From NCBI GenBank assembly GCA_025355585.1, contig JANXZJ010000079.1, positions 79,498 to 143,497 of the forward strand: a stretch of 64,000 bases of DNA, written 5' to 3'. The notes under the pieces were generated by a model, which searched no databases, was not told where the DNA came from, and saw only the letters and a list, made by a program, of their open reading frames with translations. The position numbers were made by a program, and so were the translations under genes. Every line of letters starts with the position of its first letter. Position 1 is the stretch's first letter. This document shows positions 51,673-60,261 of the stretch, in pieces. The stretch comes from Mariniphaga sp. Its GTDB lineage: Bacteria > Bacteroidota > Bacteroidia > Bacteroidales > Prolixibacteraceae.

Positions 51673-52611
51673 ATGATTAAGAAAAAGGTTTTAGTCACCG
51701 GTGGCGCCGGTTTCGTAGGTTCACATCTTTGTGACAGATTACTTAAAGAGGGAAATGAAGTTGTTTGCCTCGACAATTATTTCACAGGGCAAAAGCAAAA
51801 CATCGTTCACATGCTTAATAATCCTTTCTTTGAGTTGATCAGACATGATGTTACAATGCCGTTCTTCATTGAAGTTGATGAAATTTTTAACCTGGCATGC
51901 CCTGCCTCGCCAATTCATTATCAGTATAATGCGATAAAAACAATGAAAACCTCAGTAATGGGGGCAATCAATATGTTAGGACTCGCCAAACGAATAAAAG
52001 CAAAAATACTTCAGGCCTCTACCAGCGAAGTCTATGGCGATCCTCAGGTTCACCCACAGGTTGAGAGCTATTGGGGTCATGTGAATCCAATCGGCGAACG
52101 TTCCTGCTATGATGAAGGAAAACGTTCTGCCGAAACACTTTTCGTCAACTACCATAAACAGAATAACGTAAAGATCAAAATAATAAGGATCTTCAACACT
52201 TATGGTCCCCGTATGCATCCACACGACGGAAGGGTTGTTTCCAATTTTATTATGCAGGCGCTTCAGGGAGACGATATAACCATCTATGGCGACGGCCAGC
52301 AAACAAGAAGTTTTCAATACGTTGACGATCTTGTCGAAGGCATGATCAGGATGATGGCTTCAAGAGATGAATTTACGGGACCTGTTAATATTGGAAATCC
52401 TAACGAGTTCACTATTCTTCAACTCGCCGAACTCGTCATTGAGCTAACCAACTCAAAATCAAACATTATCAGAATGCTGTTGCCTCCTGATGACCCTACA
52501 CAACGTCAGCCAAATATTGAATTGGCAAAAAAAGAACTCAATTGGGAACCAAAAATTGAATTACGAGAAGGTTTAATAAAAACAATTGACTATTTTGCAT
52601 CAATAATCTGA
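51673..52611 (+). CDS. uxs: UDP-glucuronate decarboxylase (UDP-xylose synthase)
   Basis: The 312-residue short-chain dehydrogenase-type enzyme converts UDP-glucuronate to UDP-xylose. It shows [16 protein letters not shown] (about 8-23) for NAD, the [14 protein letters not shown] segment typical of UXS (about 117-130), the catalytic SCYDEGKR (Tyr-x3-Lys, about 143-150) and [17 protein letters not shown]. Together with Ugd it shows that the polymer probably contains xylose or a sugar derived from UDP-glucuronate. Confidence 0.93.
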   Translation: MIKKKVLVTGGAGFVGSHLCDRLLKEGNEVVCLDNYFTGQKQNIVHMLNNPFFELIRHDVTMPFFIEVDEIFNLACPASPIHYQYNAIKTMKTSVMGAINMLGLAKRIKAKILQASTSEVYGDPQVHPQVESYWGHVNPIGERSCYDEGKRSAETLFVNYHKQNNVKIKIIRIFNTYGPRMHPHDGRVVSNFIMQALQGDDITIYGDGQQTRSFQYVDDLVEGMIRMMASRDEFTGPVNIGNPNEFTILQLAELVIELTNSKSNIIRMLLPPDDPTQRQPNIELAKKELNWEPKIELREGLIKTIDYFASII

Positions 52612-52640
52612 TATTAGATTACTAACATAAAAAAGATTCA

Positions 52641-53498
52641 GTGAGAATTCTTGTAACAGGTTCAAAAGGACAATTGGGAAATGAAATACGTGTATTAGCC
52701 GAAGATTATCCAGATTTCGATTTTATTTATACAGATGTTGATGAGCTTGACATTACTGATCAGCTCAAGGTTACATCGTTTTTTGATGCTAACAAACCTC
52801 AGGTCATTATCAATTGTGCAGCATACACAGCTGTTGATAAAGCAGAGTCGGACGAAGCGACATCCTATCTTATAAATGCGACTGCAGTTGAAAATCTCTC
52901 GAAATCAGCAACAAAAATTGAGGCCTTAATTGTTCAGATATCGACCGACTATGTTTTTGATGGAAAGTCGTATCTTCCTTATTCGGAGACAGATGAAACA
53001 AATCCGCAGTCCGCGTATGGTCGGACAAAACTAGCCGGTGAAACTGCAGTATTCAAATATGCCAGTAAAGGGCTTATTTTGCGAACTTCGTGGTTATATT
53101 CTGCCTTTGGTAATAATTTCGTGAAAACAATGACCAAATATGGGATAGAACGCGAAGAGCTCAAAGTGGTATATGATCAGGTTGGAACCCCGACTTATGC
53201 AAGAGATCTCGCGAAGGCAATTCTCGATATTATACCTTTAGCAATGCAGCATTCCGGAACTGAATTATTTCATTATTCCAATGAAGGAGTTGCCAGTTGG
53301 TATGATTTTGCCAAAATCATCATCGATTTTTCAGGCATCAATTGTAACATAAAACCTATCCGGACTAAAGACTATCCTTTACCTGCTCCCAGACCTTCCT
53401 TTAGCGTATTAAGTAAATCAAAAATTAAAGATATCTACAAAATCAAAATACCATACTGGAGTGACAGTGTTAAAAACTGTATTCAAAGACTTGGATAA
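52641..53498 (+). CDS. rfbD: dTDP-4-dehydrorhamnose reductase
   Basis: RmlD/RfbD reduces dTDP-4-keto-L-rhamnose to dTDP-L-rhamnose. The 285-residue protein has the NADPH motif TGSKGQLGNEIR (about 5-16), the DITD motif (about 39-42), INCAAYTAVDKAESD (about 58-72), the STDYVFDGK element and the catalytic YGRTKLAGE (Tyr-x3-Lys, about 127-135). The start is GTG. RmlA, RmlB and RmlC homologues are not in the window, so they must lie elsewhere if rhamnose is made. Confidence 0.92.
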   Translation: MRILVTGSKGQLGNEIRVLAEDYPDFDFIYTDVDELDITDQLKVTSFFDANKPQVIINCAAYTAVDKAESDEATSYLINATAVENLSKSATKIEALIVQISTDYVFDGKSYLPYSETDETNPQSAYGRTKLAGETAVFKYASKGLILRTSWLYSAFGNNFVKTMTKYGIEREELKVVYDQVGTPTYARDLAKAILDIIPLAMQHSGTELFHYSNEGVASWYDFAKIIIDFSGINCNIKPIRTKDYPLPAPRPSFSVLSKSKIKDIYKIKIPYWSDSVKNCIQRLG

Positions 53499-53518
53499 TA
53501 AATAAATGACATTATTAT

Positions 53519-53869
53519 ATGGCAGCAATTGATTGGACACAATTCAACGAGAATTTCCAGTACTATGATATAGAAATCGTCAAAGAAGTTATCAATATTT
53601 TTATAGACGAGTATGATCAAAGGATCGCTAATCTAAAAAAAAATATTGAAGAAAGAGATTTTACCAATTTGGCATTCAATGCCCATAGTCTTAAAAGCGT
53701 TATTGCCAATTATATGGCACCAAGAGCTTATGAGCTCACCCTTACGTTGGAAGATTTGGCTAAAAACAATTCAGAGGAAGGAATTGTTAAAATTTTTACA
53801 GAATTGAAAAGAGAAACGGAAGAACTACTTACCGAGTTGAAAAATTACCTGGTGAATTTGAAAAAGTGA
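53519..53869 (+). CDS. Stand-alone Hpt (histidine phosphotransfer) protein
   Basis: The 116-residue, all-helical protein has the Hpt signature FNAHSLKSVIANYMAPRAYELTLTLEDLAK, with His56 as phospho-acceptor. The Gly of the usual HxxKGxxxxxGA is Ser in KSV. It lies 20 bases after rfbD, as the last gene before a terminator. It would relay phosphate from the receivers of the two hybrid kinases to a final receiver, most simply the stand-alone receiver at the start of the locus. Confidence 0.85.
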   Translation: MAAIDWTQFNENFQYYDIEIVKEVINIFIDEYDQRIANLKKNIEERDFTNLAFNAHSLKSVIANYMAPRAYELTLTLEDLAKNNSEEGIVKIFTELKRETEELLTELKNYLVNLKK

Positions 53870-53917
53870 TAAAATAATATATTACGCTTCGGGAAATTGC
53901 TTTCAAATTTCTCCTTG

Positions 53918-53957
53918 ATAGCCAATGGACAATTATTTGTTATTGGCTATTTTTTAT
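53918..53957 (+). terminator. Terminator of the exopolysaccharide locus
   Basis: ATAGCCAAT (53918-53926) pairs with ATTGGCTAT (53942-53950), followed by six Ts, about 50 bases after the Hpt stop. Confidence 0.85.
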
Positions 53958-54046
53958 TAAATAATATTAATTATCAACAAATATAATGTACTGTATTGTT
54001 GCATGAAAATAAACCATCGTCTACCCAAACGGTGAATATTCGAGGT

Positions 54047-54514
54047 CTAAACTATACCGTTTATTTTCATGTAGTTTTCAATTCGCATCGCGTGATTTTT
54101 ATCTTCGCCATTCAATTTCTGAAAGATTTTCACTACGGGCGAATCTGGCACTGAGGTCATAAAGATTTCGAAATGTGATTCTCCAACAGAGTTCTCAAGC
54201 TCAAATGCTAATTTGAATGCTTCCAACCTTGTCGGGGGAACCAGTTTGGATTGCTCAATTTTATTTCTAACACTAATATTTATTTTCCCAAGATCTTCAG
54301 CTTGCCTTTCTATTGAATCAAAAGGAAAAATATCCGTCCAAAAAACATCGTTGATGGATCCGATCAAAGCTGCGTGGTTCATCTCTTCAATTGAAATTTT
54401 CCACCAAAAGTCATAATCATCGGGGAATTTAACACTAAAGTACTGATATAGGTCTCCAATATTGAGTTCTAAATCGATCGATTCCTTCAAAAATAGCTTA
54501 ATTGCATGATCCAT
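54047..54514 (-). CDS. Ferritin-like (rubrerythrin-type) protein
   Basis: The 155-residue helical protein shows paired diiron motifs: a first Glu (LKESIDLELNIGDLY), EEMNHAALI (about 43-51, ExxH), a third Glu in AFELENSVGESHFEIF and GEDKNHAMRIENYM (ExxH, about 135-148). This suits a four-helix ferritin-like di-iron fold. It lacks the C-terminal rubredoxin domain of rubrerythrin. It may serve in peroxide or iron handling, but the closest subfamily was not recognised. Confidence 0.75.
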   Translation of the reverse strand: MDHAIKLFLKESIDLELNIGDLYQYFSVKFPDDYDFWWKISIEEMNHAALIGSINDVFWTDIFPFDSIERQAEDLGKINISVRNKIEQSKLVPPTRLEAFKLAFELENSVGESHFEIFMTSVPDSPVVKIFQKLNGEDKNHAMRIENYMKINGIV

Positions 54515-54670
54515 AGTAAATACCGATTAAAAATATTGGTCTGGTGAATTTGCCTAAAAGTATTGCAATTTTCGATACATAAACTCTGCTTTCGAAATTT
54601 ATTAATATTGTAATCGGTTTCGGCTCTACTTTGAAGAATTGGATTCTAATGCAGTTATATATCATTTTAT

Positions 54671-54678
54671 TATCTTTG
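54671..54678 (+). promoter_or_regulatory. Candidate -7 element of the fluoride-channel operon
   Basis: TATCTTTG, a perfect TAnnTTTG, lies 75 bases before the ATG. The 240-base gap was searched for a fluoride riboswitch and none was recognised. Confidence 0.45.
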
Positions 54679-54753
54679 TCTATAGAATTGTAATCTGTCA
54701 CTTTTCATCAGTTAATTCACCACTGTCGCTATGGACAAATTAAAATACAATTT

Positions 54754-55131
54754 ATGCTCAAATCATTGTTGATCGCGGGGACCGGTGGATTTATCGGAAC
54801 TGCCTTGCGATTTTTGGTTTCGCGCTACTTTCAGGAAAATACCTTTTCGCTTTTTCCCTGGGGAACATTCACTGTGAATATCATTGGAAGTCTGCTGATT
54901 GGAATATTCTACGGAATGTCGGAGCGAGGCAATTTACTGAGCCCTGAGGTACGTATGTTCCTTACCGTTGGAATTTGCGGTGGATTTACTACATTCTCTT
55001 CCCTCACCAACGATGCATTCATGCTGCTTCAGGAAAAAGAATGGCTTAAAGTCAGTCTTTATGCATCTTTAAGTTTTTTCCTTGGATTAGTTGCTGTTTA
55101 TCTTGGTCGTATGCTCATAAAATCAATCTAA
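54754..55131 (+). CDS. crcB: Fluoride channel FluC (CrcB)
   Basis: FluC proteins are dual-topology dimers that export fluoride. The 125-residue length and four membrane segments fit, with the N-terminal GTGGFIGTALRFLVSRYF (about 9-26), WGTFTVNIIGSLLIGI (about 36-51) and GGFTTFSSLTNDAFML (about 75-90), containing the Phe-box and Thr-rich pore residues. The next gene starts one base after the stop. Confidence 0.93.
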   Translation: MLKSLLIAGTGGFIGTALRFLVSRYFQENTFSLFPWGTFTVNIIGSLLIGIFYGMSERGNLLSPEVRMFLTVGICGGFTTFSSLTNDAFMLLQEKEWLKVSLYASLSFFLGLVAVYLGRMLIKSI

Positions 55132-55132
55132 A

Positions 55133-55492
55133 ATGAAAACCAATACTCCAACCGCATTACTCCGGATATTTATCAGTTCAACTGACCATATAAAGCAGGA
55201 ACTGCTTTCTGAATCAATCGTATTTTCAGCTAAGAAAGAAGGGCTTGCGGGTGCAACCGTACTTAAAGGAATACTTGGATATGGCGCCAGCTCTGTCATC
55301 CATTCCTATAAATTCTGGGAAGTCACCGATAAGTTGCCGATCGTTATTGAGCTAATCGACGAAGAGGAAAAAATTCGAAATTTTTATGAAACCATTCGGC
55401 CACAACTTGAATCAATGCGTTATGGTTGTTTGGTAACTTTTGAAAATGTGGAGGTATTGCTTTTTAAATCCGGGAAAAATAAAAAGGAATAA
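55133..55492 (+). CDS. DUF190 protein
   Basis: The 119-residue protein matches the DUF190 family: LRIFISSTDHIKQELLSESIVFSAKKEGLAGATVLKGILGYG (about 10-51) and a C-terminal beta segment. DUF190 genes very often sit beside crcB, and a PII-like fold with a nucleotide-binding role has been proposed. The one-base spacing shows co-transcription with the fluoride channel. Confidence 0.9.
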   Translation: MKTNTPTALLRIFISSTDHIKQELLSESIVFSAKKEGLAGATVLKGILGYGASSVIHSYKFWEVTDKLPIVIELIDEEEKIRNFYETIRPQLESMRYGCLVTFENVEVLLFKSGKNKKE

Positions 55493-55495
55493 TAC

Positions 55496-55543
55496 AAAAC
55501 TGACGAACTAACTTTTAATTTACATAATTTGTTCGTCAGTTTT
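55496..55543. terminator. Convergent terminator
   Basis: A 13-bp stem AAAACTGACGAAC / GTTCGTCAGTTTT with a 22-base loop lies between the DUF190 gene (+) and the GDSL gene (-). Confidence 0.8.
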
Positions 55544-55550
55544 GTGGACT

Positions 55551-56327
55551 TTATTTTCCAAATACATACTTCATCCATGCTTCGGCCATCAGCTTTGCTC
55601 CGGCAACAGAAGGATGAACACCATCGGCCGTCCAGTAGGTTGGAGGAGCAACCTTTGAAGCTTTGGCAAAAATGTCGTGGTACGGGATAAAAATGGAATT
55701 AAACTCGCCGGCCAACTTTCGGGCTGCAACGCGATACAGATCGAATTCAGGAAACCATGTTCCATCGACGGCCTTACAACCCAAAACTGCAAAAGGTTCA
55801 CAAATAACGATTTTCGTATCTGGAAGTGCTTCTTTCGTCCTTTTCAACAATGCCCTGAAATCTCTTTCGTAAATCTCGACCGTGCCATCGTAATTTCCAT
55901 TATGCTTATGCCAGTAATCGTTTACACCTATTAAAATGCTCAAAACCGCAGGTTTGAGATCGATACAATCGTTCTGCCACCGTTCTGCCAGCTGATAAAC
56001 CTTGTTCCCACTGATTCCCTTACTATAAATCTGCAGGTTTTTTGAAGGAAATTCATTTAAGAGTTCAGCAGCAGTTAGAAACGCATATCCACCTCCAAGC
56101 GCGCTCTGATTGTTTGGGTCCCTGGCTTCCCGGTTTCGACCTGCATCGGTAATTGAGTCTCCCTGGAAAAGAATTACATTGCTATATTTCAAATAATTAA
56201 CATTAATTTTTGGCGAAGGTGAAGCCATATCTACTTCGTTCGCAGATAAAACAACAGGAAGAGCCGCCAGGCCAGCCGTTCCAATAAAAGCATTTTTCAG
56301 GAAATTCCTGCGATCTGACATTTTCAT
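55551..56327 (-). CDS. GDSL/SGNH-family hydrolase, exported with Tat-like signal
   Basis: The 258-residue protein starts MSDRRNFLKNAFIGTAGLAALPVVLSA, a twin-arginine-type leader. The SGNH domain shows block I in FQGDSITDAGRNR (about 54-66, catalytic Ser), block III in GVNDYWHKH and block V in DGVHPSVAGAK (about 239-249, Asp and His). It probably removes acyl groups, such as acetyl, from carbohydrates, as is common in Bacteroidetes. The exact substrate is unknown. It starts 20 bases after the stop of the AAA_28 gene. Confidence 0.9.
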   Translation of the reverse strand: MKMSDRRNFLKNAFIGTAGLAALPVVLSANEVDMASPSPKINVNYLKYSNVILFQGDSITDAGRNREARDPNNQSALGGGYAFLTAAELLNEFPSKNLQIYSKGISGNKVYQLAERWQNDCIDLKPAVLSILIGVNDYWHKHNGNYDGTVEIYERDFRALLKRTKEALPDTKIVICEPFAVLGCKAVDGTWFPEFDLYRVAARKLAGEFNSIFIPYHDIFAKASKVAPPTYWTADGVHPSVAGAKLMAEAWMKYVFGK

Positions 56328-56346
56328 AATTTATTAATATATAGGT

Positions 56347-56868
56347 TTATAACGATTTCAGAATAAACTCAATTCGCTCGTCTGGTGAAACGAATGGCAA
56401 ATTAATCAATTCGTAACCACAGTCCTGATATGCTTCAAAAATAAAATGATGAATCTTTTCAGCCTCTTCAAAGGTTTCAGTTCTGATCATATCGTTTTGA
56501 TAAATTTTTCGCCAGGGCGGTGTCAAAAATACCTTTTTTGCATAATAATTCGAAGTTATTGCTTCTTTTAATTGCATGGAAATCTCTTTCCCTTTGTACC
56601 TCGAAAAAGCGGACTGATCAGGCAATCCCCGGTCACAAAATGCTACCGTTTCAATTTCAATGCTTCTAAGAAATTCTATCCGTTCATCCATGACTCGTTT
56701 TTCGAACCCCGCCACATCTTTCCAAGGAAGCAGCACTCCCCCATCGGCAATTTGCTGTTCGATAATTTGTCGTGCAATTTCACCCCCTATCGGGTAACCG
56801 AGTTTATGAAGTTTTTCAATCAGAACACTCTTTCCAAACCCCGGGCCGCCGGTAATCACATACACCAT
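56347..56868 (-). CDS. AAA_28-type P-loop ATPase
   Basis: The 173-residue protein begins with a Walker A motif, ITGGPGFGKSVL (about 5-16), and has the EIARQIIEQQ and FCDRGLPDQSAF (about 78-90) features of the AAA_28/NadR-kinase-like family. The family includes nicotinamide riboside kinase-like and Ttd14-like proteins. The substrate cannot be told. No signal peptide; it should be cytoplasmic. Confidence 0.8.
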   Translation of the reverse strand: MVYVITGGPGFGKSVLIEKLHKLGYPIGGEIARQIIEQQIADGGVLLPWKDVAGFEKRVMDERIEFLRSIEIETVAFCDRGLPDQSAFSRYKGKEISMQLKEAITSNYYAKKVFLTPPWRKIYQNDMIRTETFEEAEKIHHFIFEAYQDCGYELINLPFVSPDERIEFILKSL

Positions 56869-57057
56869 AACATCTGGATTCTATTTAAAGCTAAAAATAG
56901 CAATTCGTTTACTGACAGCAGCCGATTTTTGATCCACATTGATGGTAAATATTAATTTTACATTAAATCATCGCCCCAGCAAATAGGCAACCATCTGGCA
57001 AATAAATACATATCTCACTACGAACTATTTGAAAATATTTAACTACGAAAATATATC

Positions 57058-57065
57058 TATTTTTG
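57058..57065 (+). promoter_or_regulatory. Candidate -7 element of uxaB
   Basis: TATTTTTG, a perfect TAnnTTTG, lies 78 bases before the uxaB ATG. Transcription would start around 57072, at the first base of an inverted repeat. Confidence 0.5.
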
Positions 57066-57071
57066 TTGGAT

Positions 57072-57095
57072 TCCGTGTGCGAACACGGATTTTTT
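57072..57095 (+). promoter_or_regulatory. Inverted repeat at the uxaB transcription start (operator, 5' stem-loop or attenuator)
   Basis: TCCGTGT and ACACGGA flank GCGA, a GNRA-type tetraloop, and six Ts follow. Placed at the predicted transcript 5' end, it could be an operator for a hexuronate regulator, a stabilising 5' stem-loop, or a very early terminator. The sequence alone does not decide. Confidence 0.55.
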
Positions 57096-57143
57096 CACAG
57101 CAATTCTCAAAGCAGAGGATTAGCAAACAATAAGAAATAAACA

Positions 57144-58634
57144 ATGTTAAAACTTAACAGAAGTACAGTTCCAAATTTACCGGTTTACGCTGAAAGAATT
57201 CTTCAATTTGGGGAAGGAAATTTTCTGAGGGCATTTGTAGATTGGATGGTTACCAAAATGAATAAAAACGCCGATTTCAAAACTGGTGTTGTGGTTGTGC
57301 AGCCTATTGAGCGTGGAATGGTTGATATGATCAATGAGCAGGATGGACTCTATCACGTATATCTGAAAGGGATCAAAAATGGCCAGCCAATTAAAGAGTT
57401 TACATTGGTTGATTGTATCACGCGCGGATTAAATCCGTATATTCAATTAAATGAATATAAGAATGTTATAGACAAACCTGAATTAAGGTTTATCATTTCG
57501 AATACTACCGAAGCAGGAATTGCCTGGGATGAAAACGATCGTTTGGAGATGGATCTGCAAAACTCATTTCCGGGTAAGATGACTGCTTTACTTCATCAGC
57601 GATATCAAACCTTTAACGGCGATCCTTCAAAAGGTCTTATTATAATTTGCTGTGAGCTAATCGATCGTAATGCAGATTTTCTAAAGGAATATGTACTCAA
57701 ACATAGTGAAAGCTGGAAATTGGAACCGGAATTTATTCAGTGGCTCAACAATTCGTGCGCATTTTGCAACTCATTGGTCGACAGAATTGTGCCAGGTTTT
57801 CCAAAAGACGAGATTGATGCCATTCAAAAAGAATTGGGGTATGAAGATAACCTGGTTGTTGTTGGGGAGTATTTCCATCTTTGGGTAATCGAAGGTCCGG
57901 ATTGGGTACAGAAAGAGTTTCCTGCTGAAAAAGCTGGCTTGGATGTAAAATTTGTAAAAGATATGAAGCGTTTCCGTGAACAGAAAGTACAAGTACTTAA
58001 TGGATGTCATACCGGAAGTTACGCGGTATCTTACCTTAGTGGGATGGAAACGGTCCGCGAGGCTTTTGAAAATCTCGAGGTTGGACATTTTATGCAGGAA
58101 ATGGTTTATGACGAAGTTTTGCCTGTTCTCGACGGAACAGAAAAGGAGCTTAAATCGTTTGCAAATAAAATACTTGAACGTTTTAGAAATCCATATATCC
58201 GACATCTTTGGCAAAGTATTGCGCTAAATGCCATGTCGAAATGGGAAACCCGAAACCTACCAACTTTGTTGAATTATTACGAAACGCATAAAATGCTTCC
58301 CCAAAAAATTGTTTTTTCGCTGGCGGCGATGATTGCATATTTCAAGGGAGAATCGAATGGTGTGAGTTATAAAGTTCAGGACGATAAATGGATCCTCGAT
58401 TTTTACAAGGAAGCCTGGGAGGAATGTGACGGAAGGCCTGTATCAATTGAAGCGCTTGTCAAAAAAGTACTAAAACTGAATAAAGTATGGAAACAGGACC
58501 TTAACAATGTTCCTAACTTAACGATTTCGGTCACTTGCTACTTGTTTCTGATTGAACAGGTAGGCATGAAAAAAGCTGTAAAAGCAGTCCTGAATGAGAG
58601 CAATCCATTAATGAAGATTGGTCTCGAATCGTAA
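57144..58634 (+). CDS. uxaB: Tagaturonate reductase (altronate oxidoreductase)
   Basis: UxaB interconverts D-tagaturonate and D-altronate with NADH, in galacturonate breakdown. The 496-residue protein belongs to the mannitol dehydrogenase/UxaB family, with the N-terminal NAD fold (LQFGEGNFLRAFVDWMV, about 22-38), the SNTTEAGIAW segment (about 116-125) and the catalytic region KVQVLNGCHTGSYAVSYLSG (about 282-301). The dehydratase for its product is encoded 69 bases downstream. Confidence 0.93.
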   Translation: MLKLNRSTVPNLPVYAERILQFGEGNFLRAFVDWMVTKMNKNADFKTGVVVVQPIERGMVDMINEQDGLYHVYLKGIKNGQPIKEFTLVDCITRGLNPYIQLNEYKNVIDKPELRFIISNTTEAGIAWDENDRLEMDLQNSFPGKMTALLHQRYQTFNGDPSKGLIIICCELIDRNADFLKEYVLKHSESWKLEPEFIQWLNNSCAFCNSLVDRIVPGFPKDEIDAIQKELGYEDNLVVVGEYFHLWVIEGPDWVQKEFPAEKAGLDVKFVKDMKRFREQKVQVLNGCHTGSYAVSYLSGMETVREAFENLEVGHFMQEMVYDEVLPVLDGTEKELKSFANKILERFRNPYIRHLWQSIALNAMSKWETRNLPTLLNYYETHKMLPQKIVFSLAAMIAYFKGESNGVSYKVQDDKWILDFYKEAWEECDGRPVSIEALVKKVLKLNKVWKQDLNNVPNLTISVTCYLFLIEQVGMKKAVKAVLNESNPLMKIGLES

Positions 58635-58703
58635 ATTACTTCATATCTGGTTTTACAAAGATCAATCATAGCGTGAATTAATTCTAACAAGTAAAAATTA
58701 AGA

Positions 58704-60191
58704 ATGGACAAATTTATTCAAATAAATCCACGCGACAACGTCGCAGTCTGTCTTGAATCCATTGTTAAGGGCGAGAAAATCACGATCAGAGGTCTGGAGA
58801 TCACTCTGAACGAAGAAATACCCGCAGGTCATAAGATTGCTTTATTCCCAATTGCCGAAAATGAAAATGTGGTCAAATATGGTGAACCTATCGGCCATGC
58901 AACCTGCTCAATCGAAGCAGGTTCGCATCTCCATTCGCATAATTTAAAAACAAACCTTTCGGGAAGCCTCAAATATGAGTTCAACCAAAAACTCCGTACA
59001 CTCACTTCATCTGGTGAAGAACGAAGTTTTAAGGGTTATCTACGAAAAAACGGAGAAGTTGGAATTCGCAATGAACTCTGGATCGTACCAACAGTTGGCT
59101 GTGTAAATGGTCAGGCGCAGCAAATCATCGACCGTTTTAAAAGTCTGATTCATCCAAAAGAGATTGATGCGGTAGAAGTTTTCAAACACAATTACGGTTG
59201 CTCACAACTCGGTGATGATCATATCAATACAAGAACGGTACTTGCTGATCTTGTGAAACATCCAAATGCAGGTGGTGTTCTGGTGCTTAGCCTGGGATGC
59301 GAAAACCTTCAAATAAAAGAATTTCGTAATTCTTTGGGAGAATACGACAAACAACGGATCCGCTTTTTGAAAGCACAGGATGTTTCGGACGAGATCGCCG
59401 AAGGTGTAACAATCCTTCGCGAAATCTATGAGGTGATGCGAAATGATAAAAGAACCGCCTTACCTCTTTCGAAGCTTCGGATCGGATTAAAATGTGGTGG
59501 CTCTGATGGATTTTCAGGAATAACCGCAAACCCGTTACTTGGTGCATTTTCGGATTACCTGGTTGCTGCAGGCGGAACTACCGTTTTAACAGAGGTTCCG
59601 GAAATGTTTGGCGCAGAAACAATACTTATGGAACGAGCTGAAGACGAGATTGTTTTCGATAAAACAGTGAGTCTGATCAATGATTTTAAGGATTATTTCG
59701 CGGCTCACAATCAACCGGTTTACGAAAACCCGTCACCCGGGAATAAGGCAGGCGGAATAACAACATTGGAAGAGAAGTCGCTGGGTTGCACACAGAAGTG
59801 TGGCAATGCATCGGTGGTTGATGTATTAAAATACGGGGAAAGGATTCATAAAAACGGACTTAATCTACTTTCAGCTCCCGGAAACGACCTTGTGGCCACT
59901 TCAGCGCTTGGTTTCAGCGGATGCCAGATGGTTTTGTTCACAACTGGTCGCGGAACTCCGTTTGGTAGTTTTATTCCGACGATGAAGATCTCGACGAATA
60001 CTGCAATCTACCTGAAAAAACGGAACTGGATCGATTTTAATGCAGGTGAATTGCTTAACGGGGATTCAATGAGTGGATTACTCGAAAATTTTCTAAATTA
60101 CATCATTAAAGTAGCCGAAGGAGACCAACTTAATCACGAGAAAACAGGTTTCAAAGAGATCGCAATATTCAAGATTGGTGTAACTCTTTAA
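58704..60191 (+). CDS. uxaA: Altronate dehydratase (fused SAF and catalytic parts)
   Basis: UxaA dehydrates D-altronate to 2-keto-3-deoxygluconate. The 495-residue protein combines an N-terminal SAF domain (about 10-90, VCLESIVKGEKITIRG, IPAGHKIALFPI) with the long catalytic part (FKGYLRKNGEVGIRNELWIVPTVGCVN about 108-134, KHNYGCSQLGDDH about 154-166, GLKCGGSDGFSG about 262-273, CTQKCGNASVVDVL about 362-375). This full-length form matches E. coli UxaA. With uxaB it gives two steps of hexuronate catabolism; uxaC, kdgK and eda homologues are not in the window. Confidence 0.94.
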   Translation: MDKFIQINPRDNVAVCLESIVKGEKITIRGLEITLNEEIPAGHKIALFPIAENENVVKYGEPIGHATCSIEAGSHLHSHNLKTNLSGSLKYEFNQKLRTLTSSGEERSFKGYLRKNGEVGIRNELWIVPTVGCVNGQAQQIIDRFKSLIHPKEIDAVEVFKHNYGCSQLGDDHINTRTVLADLVKHPNAGGVLVLSLGCENLQIKEFRNSLGEYDKQRIRFLKAQDVSDEIAEGVTILREIYEVMRNDKRTALPLSKLRIGLKCGGSDGFSGITANPLLGAFSDYLVAAGGTTVLTEVPEMFGAETILMERAEDEIVFDKTVSLINDFKDYFAAHNQPVYENPSPGNKAGGITTLEEKSLGCTQKCGNASVVDVLKYGERIHKNGLNLLSAPGNDLVATSALGFSGCQMVLFTTGRGTPFGSFIPTMKISTNTAIYLKKRNWIDFNAGELLNGDSMSGLLENFLNYIIKVAEGDQLNHEKTGFKEIAIFKIGVTL

Positions 60192-60210
60192 TTTCCAATT
60201 TAAAGAAAAA

Positions 60211-60242
60211 AAGGGACGTGTTGTTTTCAACAGGTCCCTTTC
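60211..60242. terminator. Convergent terminator
   Basis: AAGGGAC (60211-60217) pairs with GTCCCTT (60234-60240), with an inner TGTTG/CAACA pairing and flanking A and T runs. It lies between uxaA and the TIM-barrel gene. Confidence 0.85.
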
Positions 60243-60261
60243 TATTATTTAATAATAAAAC

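Noticed and set aside
54515..54753. Fluoride riboswitch ahead of crcB
   Set aside because: The conserved fluoride-aptamer segments were not found; only a TAnnTTTG promoter candidate is visible.
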